From: DATGPD01 sp041398565
GTDB taxonomy: Bacteria > Planctomycetota > UBA1135 > UBA2386
Length of the DNA stretch: 64,000 nt
Direction of reading: 5' to 3'
Assembly (NCBI GenBank): GCA_041398565.1
Contig: JAWKUN010000002.1
Location: 1,302,001 to 1,366,000 of the forward strand
Notes under the pieces: generated by a model
What the model saw: the letters and a program-made list of their open reading frames with translations, nothing else
Told to the model about the DNA's origin: nothing
The model's database searches: none
Shown: in pieces, positions 57,571-64,000 of the stretch
Position numbering within the stretch: the stretch's first letter is position 1
Layout of the letters: every line of letters begins with the position of its first letter
Translations under genes and position numbers: made by a program

Positions 57571-57729
57571 GCGTCGCGACCATGCCCGTCGGCGCCGCGG
57601 ACGCAAGGTCGGGCCGGCGCAGTTCCCTGGCACCGGGCAAGAAACGCGACGGCCGGAGCAGCGCGCGACCCGCGCCGCACGCCGCTGCCGCTGTGCAGGC
57701 TTGCGGGCGCCGAGCGTGTCGTCGGTCCT

Positions 57730-57774
57730 CCAGCATTCGGCGGTGGAGCCTGGCTCCACCCGCTGCAAAGCTGG
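57730..57774 (+). repeat. Dispersed hairpin repeat, copy B
   Basis: This 45-base element can form CCAGC/GCTGG at its ends and a strong inner stem (57740-57750 with 57752-57763, one bulge). It is 37/45 identical to copy A and shares its first 21 bases with copy C. It lies between the sigma-factor gene and the downstream DUF1624 gene on the same strand and may act as an RNA structure there. Confidence 0.65.
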
Positions 57775-57805
57775 CGAGATGGGTGCGACGCCAGTCGTCC
57801 GTCCA

Positions 57806-60712
57806 TCACTCCCATCGAGCCACGACGCTCACCGGTTTCTTGCCCGCCTCCACGACGAGCGGCACAGCGAGGTCGCGGCCACGGTGGTCACGCAGCCGCA
57901 GCACGTAGTGGTCGGCGACGAGGCGGCGCGACCAGCACATCGCCTCGTTGCTCGGCGTGAGCGGTGTTCGGTCGAGGCACTCGCCCTTGCTGTCGCGCAG
58001 CTCGGTCTCGAGGCGATCGATCACGGGTTCGCCGCGGGAATCGAGCACCTTCACCCGCACTTCGCTGCCGGCCACGAGCTGCAGGTCGAACACCGTCTCC
58101 GGCCCGCGGCCGACTTGCAGGGACACCCGGCGCTGCGCGACGCCACGCGCGTAGGCTGTGAGCATGTGGTCGCCCGGGGCGATGTTGGCGAAGCGCACGA
58201 CGCTGTCGGTGGGGGACTCGACCGCGATGGCACTGTCCGCGTCGCCGATCGCGAGGGCGAGGCCGGTGACGTCGACTCCAGGGGCGGCTTGCAGGTTGAC
58301 CACGACGACCACTCCGCGTGCCAGCACGAGGTCGCCCCAGTCGGTCGTCGCGCTCGCGTTCAACCCCCGCCGCGTCGTGCCGAGCTGAGCGAACCCGGGG
58401 GCGTTCACGGTGAGGTACCACTCGCCGGGCGAACAGCCGGGGCTACGGAAGCGGCCGTCCGCGTCGACCTTCACCACATGCCCCCCGCCCCACTCGTAGT
58501 CGATCGGCAGCACGGCGACCTCGGCGCCGGCTGCCGGTTGCCCGTCCGGACCGAGCACACGTCCGGCGGCGAACGCGGTCGGCGCCCGGGCGAGATCGAC
58601 TTCGAGCAAGACCTCGTCGCCGTGCGGATCGACGTCGTCGCGCCTGACGGCGAGGAACGGGCCGCTGCTCGGGGTCCGCACGTCGAGGTGCAACAGCGCA
58701 TCGGGACAATTGGTCAGCTCGAACCGCCCGTCTGCGTCGCTGGTCGCTTCGGCGAACCACTGCTGCCGGGCCGACGGCATGCACCGCGCCGCGACCTGCG
58801 CTCCTCGCACCGGCTTCCCGGCTGCCAGCACGCGCCCGTGCAGCGTCGTCGCCCGGCGCAGCCCGGGGTTCCACCGCAGCACGTCGCCGGCGACGCCGGT
58901 GAAGGTCTCGCGCGCTTCGCCGGCACCCTCGGCTTGCGCCAGCACCTCGAACGTGCCGAGCGGCAGGCCGCCGAGTTCGAAGCTGCCGTCGGCACCCGAG
59001 GTCGTCGCCACCGCTTCCATGCCCCATTGCCCGACGCGCAAAGTCGCGTGCGCACGGGGCATGCCCGACTCGTCGCGCACCGTGCCGACGATGCGCGGCG
59101 CGGGCGACAGCACGGCATTGCAACGCACGGTCTGGCCGGGGACGACCAGAGTTCTGCCCGTCCACGGCGCCATACCGGCGGCCACGACGAGCACCGGCGT
59201 GTCCCCCGGGGCGACGCCGTCGATCGACCAGTCGCCACCGTTGTTGCCGGTCGTTTTCTGGCAAGACAACGGCCGCGCGTGTCCTCCTCCCTTCGCCGCG
59301 CGCATCCATTCGAACATGGCGCCAGGTCCCACGAGGACGGTGGCCGACGCCACCGCTTCGCCGCGCTCGTCGAGCACCCGGCCCTCGACACAACCGCCGC
59401 GCGCTTCGAACTGCAGGTCGACGTCGACCGTCGCGCCCGCGTCGGCCATTACGAACGTCTGGCGGGTCGGCGCGCGCTGTGGCTGCCGCGCCGACAGCGA
59501 CAGGGGGCGCTCGGCGGGCGCGTCGTCGATGGTGAACGCGCCGTCGTCGTCGGCACGCGCGACCACGTGTCCGGCGGACTCCTCGGGCCGCCACAGCAGG
59601 TACACTTCGGCACCGACCGCCGGACCTCCGTCGATGTCGGCGACGTGACCCTGGATGCGCACCCCACGCGGAATCACGAGATGGGCCTCGGTCGTGGTGC
59701 CGGCGTCGAGCCGGCACTTTGCCCACGCGCCGCGGTCGCTTTCGACGACGGCCTCACCCGCGGGCAGGCCGTCGAAGCGCACTCTCCCGCCGTCCCCGGT
59801 GCGCCCCACGACGACGCTGCGTTCGAAATTGGGTGCCGATGCGTAGCCCACTCGCACGGCGGCGCCCGTGGCCGGCCGCTCGTCGGACCAAGCCACGCGC
59901 ACCACAAGGGTGCCGGTCGTGGCGGCTGCCGGCGCCTGCAACGCCGTGCGCGCCGCGGCGTCTGCCTCCTGCGTCGGTGCGGCGGCCGTCGGCGGCCGTG
60001 TCGACTCCGTGTGGGCCATCGCCACGGGGCCGGCCGGCGCCGCCGCCCGCGGCTCGGCCTTCGCCTCCCTCAGAACCCACCAACCCGCCGCCCCCAGCAG
60101 GACGAGGGCGGCGACCACGATCGACTTCTTCGCGTGCATCCACAAGACTCCGTGACCGAGGTGAAGGGCAAGGGTGCGCAGGTCGGGCGCTCCGAGCCGC
60201 AAGCCGGAAACGAGTGCGAATGCCGACGCGCGTCCCGACAGCAGGCGCTCGCGCAGCCGCTGCAGCCCGCGCTTGGTACGCGTGCGCACCGTCTCGACCG
60301 GCACGCCGTCTCGCGCCGCGAGTTGCGCCGGCTCGAGGCCGTCGAAGAAGCGGCCGATCAGGGTGGCGCGGTACGGTTCCTCGAGTGCGAGCAACGCCTC
60401 GACCACGCGCTGGCGTTCCTGTTCGTGCGCGAGGACGTCGGCCGGCGACGACACCGACGCCGGCCGCCATTCCGCTTCACGCGCCGCGCGCCGCTTTGCC
60501 CGCAGCCAGGCCTTGCTCGCCAGGTTGTGCACGATGCTGGCGAGCCAACGCCGGGGTGTGGCGCCGCTGCGATCCGGCCGCTGCAGCGCGGCCAGCCACG
60601 CTGCCTGGAAAAGGTCGTCGGCGGCGTGCGGCTCGTACACCATGCGCCGCGCCAGCGCGCGCACGTAGCTGGCGTGCGTCAGGTAGAAGTCGGGGTCGCG
60701 AATGTCGGCCAC
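57806..60712 (-). CDS. ECF sigma factor fused to a membrane anchor and carboxypeptidase-regulatory-like repeats
   Basis: The 968-residue protein starts with GTG at 60712. Residues about 12-80 are sigma region 2 (RRMVYEPHAADDLFQAAWLA) and about 105-158 region 4 (EEPYRATLIGRFFDGLEPAQ, then VPVETVRTRTKRGLQRLRER). One hydrophobic helix follows at about 196-214 (SIVVAALVLLGAAGWWVL) with Lys-Lys on the N-terminal side. The remaining 750 residues have an Ala/Pro/Thr-rich spacer and at least six carboxypeptidase-D-regulatory-like beta domains (for example GRVLDERGEAVASATVLV, GTVRDESGMPRAHATLRV, GRVLGPDGQPAAGAEVAV). The sigma part should be cytoplasmic and the repeats outside. No separate anti-sigma gene lies beside it. 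Confidence 0.85.
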   Translation of the reverse strand: MADIRDPDFYLTHASYVRALARRMVYEPHAADDLFQAAWLAALQRPDRSGATPRRWLASIVHNLASKAWLRAKRRAAREAEWRPASVSSPADVLAHEQERQRVVEALLALEEPYRATLIGRFFDGLEPAQLAARDGVPVETVRTRTKRGLQRLRERLLSGRASAFALVSGLRLGAPDLRTLALHLGHGVLWMHAKKSIVVAALVLLGAAGWWVLREAKAEPRAAAPAGPVAMAHTESTRPPTAAAPTQEADAAARTALQAPAAATTGTLVVRVAWSDERPATGAAVRVGYASAPNFERSVVVGRTGDGGRVRFDGLPAGEAVVESDRGAWAKCRLDAGTTTEAHLVIPRGVRIQGHVADIDGGPAVGAEVYLLWRPEESAGHVVARADDDGAFTIDDAPAERPLSLSARQPQRAPTRQTFVMADAGATVDVDLQFEARGGCVEGRVLDERGEAVASATVLVGPGAMFEWMRAAKGGGHARPLSCQKTTGNNGGDWSIDGVAPGDTPVLVVAAGMAPWTGRTLVVPGQTVRCNAVLSPAPRIVGTVRDESGMPRAHATLRVGQWGMEAVATTSGADGSFELGGLPLGTFEVLAQAEGAGEARETFTGVAGDVLRWNPGLRRATTLHGRVLAAGKPVRGAQVAARCMPSARQQWFAEATSDADGRFELTNCPDALLHLDVRTPSSGPFLAVRRDDVDPHGDEVLLEVDLARAPTAFAAGRVLGPDGQPAAGAEVAVLPIDYEWGGGHVVKVDADGRFRSPGCSPGEWYLTVNAPGFAQLGTTRRGLNASATTDWGDLVLARGVVVVVNLQAAPGVDVTGLALAIGDADSAIAVESPTDSVVRFANIAPGDHMLTAYARGVAQRRVSLQVGRGPETVFDLQLVAGSEVRVKVLDSRGEPVIDRLETELRDSKGECLDRTPLTPSNEAMCWSRRLVADHYVLRLRDHRGRDLAVPLVVEAGKKPVSVVARWE

Positions 60713-60884
60713 GCGGATGCAAGGATCCCCGCGGCCGCATCTTCCGGTTCAGGAATCCGCAGGCGCGTGCTCCAACGGTCGGCGTCGCGGCGGCCTGCGG
60801 CGCCGATCCGCCGAGAAGACCCTGTGCGGTGGCGGTCGAGCTGCCGCTCTCTCGGGCCAACCCTTTCCCACCCGGGCCCGAACC

Positions 60885-63071
60885 ATGCGATCCCTCCTCA
60901 CTCGGACGATTCTCCTGCCCCTCGTTTCGGTCGGGCTCGCGGCGCAGGCCGGGGCCGACCGGCGCCCTTCCGGCCATGAGACGGCGCCCATCGCGCTCGG
61001 TTCGGTCCTGGACGAGGCGCGTGCCCGGGTGCTCGACGGGCTCGAGTTCGATGCGCCGGGCGACGGTCGGATCTGGGCGCGCGGTGCCACCTACAAGGCA
61101 TCCTTCGGCGAGGAGGGCTTCGTCTACGTGCCTGCCTTCGGGTCGCGGGCGCCGCGGAACTTCCCTGTGCACTTCGAGCTGCGGTCGGTCCGCGCCGGTG
61201 GTCACGATGTCCCGTTCGCAACGGCGGCGCAGCCGCGGCGCGAGGGCACGCGCGTGACCCTCGACCGCGGCGCGGTGCGCGAGGTGTACGACCTGCAGGC
61301 GGGCGCGATCGAGCAGACCTTCGTCGTCGAGGCCGGGCCCGGCGACGTCGAGGTCGAGCTGGCGGTCGACACCGAACTGGTGGGGCAACCGGGCGCGGAC
61401 GGCGGCGTGCAATTCGCCCACGAGCTGGGCCGGGTCCGCTACGGCACCGCCTACCTGGTGTCGCCGACGCGCAAGGCCCCGATCACGACCGTGCTCGGGG
61501 CGCGCACCTTGACCCTGCGCGTGCCCGCCGGCCTGCGCGGGACCGGTCCGGTGGTCATCGACCCGATCCTCACCACCGAGACCGTCGCCGGCACGGGTGT
61601 CAACGACTGCTCGAACCCCGACGTCGCCTACGACGCCAGCACCGACCGCTATGCGGTGACCTGGGAGTACGCGTTCTCGGCGACGGACACCGACGTGTAC
61701 GTCGAGTTGCGCAACGGTGACGGCAGCGCCGTGCCCGGCAGCCAGGCGGCGATCGACCTCTCGACCTACCGGCACCAGCGTCCACGCATCGCCAACCTCG
61801 CCACGTTCGACCGCTTCCTGGTCGTCACCGAGCGCCTCGTCGTCGGGGGCGTGGCCAGCCAATGGTCGGTGTGGGGGCGGACGTACGACGCCGTGCTCCC
61901 GGTCACCACGGGCGCGCAGTTCCAGATCAACGACCCTGCCCTGCCGGGCGATCACCGCGAGCCGGACGTCGGCGGCGACTCCGGCAGCGGCGCGGCGTGG
62001 ACGGTGGTCTGGTCGTACACGCGCACGGTGTCCGACTTCGGCATCTACAGCCAGCAGGTGCGCGACAACTCGACGCTGTACGGCACGCGCCAGTCGTACG
62101 GCGCCGGGACGCACCCGCGCATCTCGCGCACCAACGGCAACGGCACCGCCAGCCTGCCGCGCTGGATGGTGGTGTTCTCGGCCCGGATCGGAAACAACAG
62201 CTCCGACATCTTCGGCTGCGCGGTCGGGCTCAGTGGCAATCGCCTGATCGGCAACTACGTCGACGGGTCGCCGATCGGCGAAGACTTCTACCCCGAGGTG
62301 TCGAGTCCGCTCGAAGGCGGCAGCGCACCGACGTTCATGGTGACCTACTGGCGTCAGAGCGGGGCGCTCATGGGAACGACCATCGACAGCACCCTTCACA
62401 CCGTGATCCCACCGACCGACCTCACGCAGACCTTCGGCTTCAACGGCTTGCTGCCTCGCGTCGAGAGCGACGGCTGCCGCTTCGCGCTGACCTACACAGA
62501 GAACGACACCGCGTACATCGCGACGCTGGCCCCCGCCAACCGCGTCTTCCGCCTGCACGAGCCGCCGGTGGCGTTCACCGGGCGGCTGGCCGCAGGGCCG
62601 CGGCTCGTCGCCAAGCGCAGCGGCGGCGGTGTGCGCACCGACTACGGCGTGGTGTTCACCGACATCACGTCCGGGCCGAGCCGGATCGCCGTGGCGACCT
62701 ACGCTGGCCATGCTCCGAGCGGCGGCTTCCGCCGGCGCGCCACGGGTTGCGGTGGACTCGCCCTCGCCGAGACGGGCCGGCCGTTCCTGGGCGAGGAGGT
62801 GCGCTTCGCGGTGTCGAACCAAGGCGCCGATCCCGTCGGACTGCTGCTCGGAACTCCGATTGCCGCGAGCCCCTTGTGCCCGACCTGCAGCCTCGGCGTC
62901 GACCTGCGCGGGCCCCTGGTCCAGGTCATCGGGCCGAGCCTCGTATTGCCGATCCCGCGCCTCGCCTACCTCGTCGGGCGCACCTTGGCGACACAGGCCT
63001 ACGCGGTGGGCTCGGGCACCTGCGTGGCGGCGCTGCGGTTGTCGGACACCGTCGACTTCACCGTGCAGTGA
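60885..63071 (+). CDS. Secreted propeller-like protein with recurrent C-terminal domain
   Basis: The 728-residue protein from the ATG at 60885 has a signal peptide ending SVGLAAQ (about 21). An N-terminal region of about 200 residues ends near VVIDPILTTE. Then come repeats with PDVAYDASTDRYAVTWEYAF, PRIANLATFDRFLVVTE, EPDVGGDSGSGAAWTVVWSY and PRISRTNGNGTASLPRWMVV, a likely six- or seven-bladed beta-propeller (about 220-610). The last 105 residues, from TGCGGLALAE, match the end of the protein at 53572. No catalytic motif is visible. It may bind polysaccharide or serve at the cell surface. It is divergent from the sigma-factor gene across 172 bases. Confidence 0.7.
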   Translation: MRSLLTRTILLPLVSVGLAAQAGADRRPSGHETAPIALGSVLDEARARVLDGLEFDAPGDGRIWARGATYKASFGEEGFVYVPAFGSRAPRNFPVHFELRSVRAGGHDVPFATAAQPRREGTRVTLDRGAVREVYDLQAGAIEQTFVVEAGPGDVEVELAVDTELVGQPGADGGVQFAHELGRVRYGTAYLVSPTRKAPITTVLGARTLTLRVPAGLRGTGPVVIDPILTTETVAGTGVNDCSNPDVAYDASTDRYAVTWEYAFSATDTDVYVELRNGDGSAVPGSQAAIDLSTYRHQRPRIANLATFDRFLVVTERLVVGGVASQWSVWGRTYDAVLPVTTGAQFQINDPALPGDHREPDVGGDSGSGAAWTVVWSYTRTVSDFGIYSQQVRDNSTLYGTRQSYGAGTHPRISRTNGNGTASLPRWMVVFSARIGNNSSDIFGCAVGLSGNRLIGNYVDGSPIGEDFYPEVSSPLEGGSAPTFMVTYWRQSGALMGTTIDSTLHTVIPPTDLTQTFGFNGLLPRVESDGCRFALTYTENDTAYIATLAPANRVFRLHEPPVAFTGRLAAGPRLVAKRSGGGVRTDYGVVFTDITSGPSRIAVATYAGHAPSGGFRRRATGCGGLALAETGRPFLGEEVRFAVSNQGADPVGLLLGTPIAASPLCPTCSLGVDLRGPLVQVIGPSLVLPIPRLAYLVGRTLATQAYAVGSGTCVAALRLSDTVDFTVQ

Positions 63072-63102
63072 GGCGTGCTGGGCCGGCCGGCGACCGGGCA
63101 GG

Positions 63103-63999
63103 CTACCGCGCGCGCACGAAGTCGAGTTGGCGGGGCACGGCCGACGGCGGCGCATCGGAGCGCTCGACGAACGCGGCGCGCAGGCGCTCGGCCTCGCCCT
63201 CGCCGTCGTGCCACAGCAACAGGCGGTCGACGAAGGTTCGGCCGTCGGTGGCGAGCGTCACCTCGTAGCCATCGGTGCGGGACACGAGCCACTGCTGCAC
63301 CAAGCGACGATCCCGCCAGTGCAGCACGATCTTGCGGCGCACGCTCCCGTCGATGTCGAGGCGCAAGGACGCGGTTGCCGGATCGGACCCCTTCGGCACC
63401 CAGGTGCCGGAGAGGCCCTCGGCTGCAGGCCTCAACGTCCCCGCCCGGCCGCCAAAGCGGCCGCCGAAAACCCTCTGCCGCGCCGGTGGCTCGCCGAACA
63501 GGCACTTCTCCAACGCGCTCTGGAGCGGCGCCACGTCAGGCGCGCCGAACACGACCAACTCGCAATCGGCGTCGAGGTAGCGCCGGAACGACCAGGCGAC
63601 CGGGGCCGAAGCGCCCCAGAGCCAGACTTCGTGATCCTCGCGGCCGTCGACCGGCGCGGCAAAGCCGAACCGATCGCCGACGTGCGGCATGCCCTTCTGC
63701 TGTAAGCGCCACTGCCCCCAGAGGAGGAGGTCGTGCAGCGACAGGGCCAACCGGGCGCAGTCCGGCGCCGAGACTCGGAGCGCGTCCACCCGTGCTACGG
63801 ACGCCGCGATGCGACCGCCGCCGGCGGCGGCGAGCTGGCCGAGGTCGATCGGGTCGACGCCGGCGCCCTGCGGACTCAGGCGCGTCCGCAGCACAGCCGG
63901 CCAGTCGGCGTTGCGGTCGAAGACGTGCTCGCGCAGCAGGACCAGCTCGGCGAGCCCGGCGGACGTCGAGCGGAAGGTTCCGCCCAGGTGTCGGGCCAC
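63103..63999 (-). CDS. Protein of unknown function, running to the window edge
   Basis: At least 298 residues; the frame opens with GTG at 63999 at the very edge, so the true start may lie beyond the window. The visible part has a helical N-terminal half (ALRVSAPDCARLALSLHDLL) and a beta-rich C-terminal half with TWVPKGSDPATASLRLDIDG and GYEVTLATDGRTFVDRLLLW. I recognise no family or catalytic motif, and no signal peptide can be seen. It is convergent with the preceding gene, 31 bases apart. Confidence 0.5.
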   Translation of the reverse strand: MARHLGGTFRSTSAGLAELVLLREHVFDRNADWPAVLRTRLSPQGAGVDPIDLGQLAAAGGGRIAASVARVDALRVSAPDCARLALSLHDLLLWGQWRLQQKGMPHVGDRFGFAAPVDGREDHEVWLWGASAPVAWSFRRYLDADCELVVFGAPDVAPLQSALEKCLFGEPPARQRVFGGRFGGRAGTLRPAAEGLSGTWVPKGSDPATASLRLDIDGSVRRKIVLHWRDRRLVQQWLVSRTDGYEVTLATDGRTFVDRLLLWHDGEGEAERLRAAFVERSDAPPSAVPRQLDFVRAR

Positions 64000-64000
64000 C

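Noticed and set aside
57392..60979. Long plus-strand frame opposite the sigma-factor fusion
   Set aside because: The minus-strand frame has clear sigma regions and repeats; the plus-strand product has none.

Overview
The window is GC-rich DNA (roughly 70 % by eye) and almost fully coding, with short intergenic gaps, many four-base stop/start overlaps and frequent GTG or TTG starts. No rRNA, tRNA, CRISPR array, insertion sequence or phage gene was found. Several traits point to a Planctomycetota-like bacterium: an ECF sigma factor with a huge C-terminal extension, a formylglycine sulfatase, a DUF1624 membrane acyltransferase-like protein, several secreted proteins of unknown function with signal peptides ending in LAAQ, and a C-terminal domain shared by two otherwise unrelated secreted proteins. 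This assignment is an inference from gene content, not from a marker gene.

Region 1 (1-22 kb). After a small membrane protein and a secreted lipocalin-like protein comes an alpha-glucan/trehalose island. A stand-alone GH77 4-alpha-glucanotransferase (minus strand) diverges from a tightly coupled six-cistron plus-strand operon: glgE, treS-maltokinase fusion, malQ-glgB fusion, treZ, a GH57/DUF3536 protein and treY. Together these link trehalose to maltose to maltose-1-phosphate to alpha-glucan to branched glucan (GlgE route), and lead back from glucan to trehalose (TreY/TreZ route). No glgA, glgC, glgP or debranching enzyme is in the window. A strong hairpin follows treY, and a convergent secreted DUF1579 protein closes the region.

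Region 2 (22-38.6 kb). A TPR-sulfotransferase is followed by modABC with a 343-base leader that can fold into a three-way junction and a long hairpin. Then come a PepSY-like secreted protein and a five-gene two-component/RND efflux cluster (regulator, kinase, outer-membrane lipoprotein, adaptor, heavy-metal-type RND pump). The kinase sensor domain carries a Cys/His cluster. On the minus strand lies a three-gene cassette: MORN-like lipoprotein, radical SAM/SPASM-like protein, and a divergent NDK-like protein.

Region 3 (38.6-50.5 kb). A 1308-residue Pls-type non-ribosomal peptide synthetase (adenylation, carrier, six membrane segments, hexapeptide-like terminal domains) is followed by a secreted protein of unknown function, a convergent GT-C-like membrane protein with chorismate mutase, an ABC-F ATPase, and a minus-strand operon of HTH regulator, SulP transporter and beta-carbonic anhydrase.

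Region 4 (50.5-64 kb). A secreted sulfatase, a YjbR-like protein, a 924-residue secreted protein with an embedded C39-like cysteine-peptidase fold, a DUF1624 membrane protein, the sigma-factor/transmembrane/carboxypeptidase-regulatory-domain fusion, a secreted propeller-like protein, and a gene running to the window edge.

The observations most worth following are the malQ-glgB junction (internal GTG start with its own Shine-Dalgarno and an out-of-frame GTGA overlap), the membrane-tethered sigma factor, the Pls-like synthetase, the structured modA leader, the radical SAM/NDK-like cassette and a dispersed 45-base hairpin repeat.
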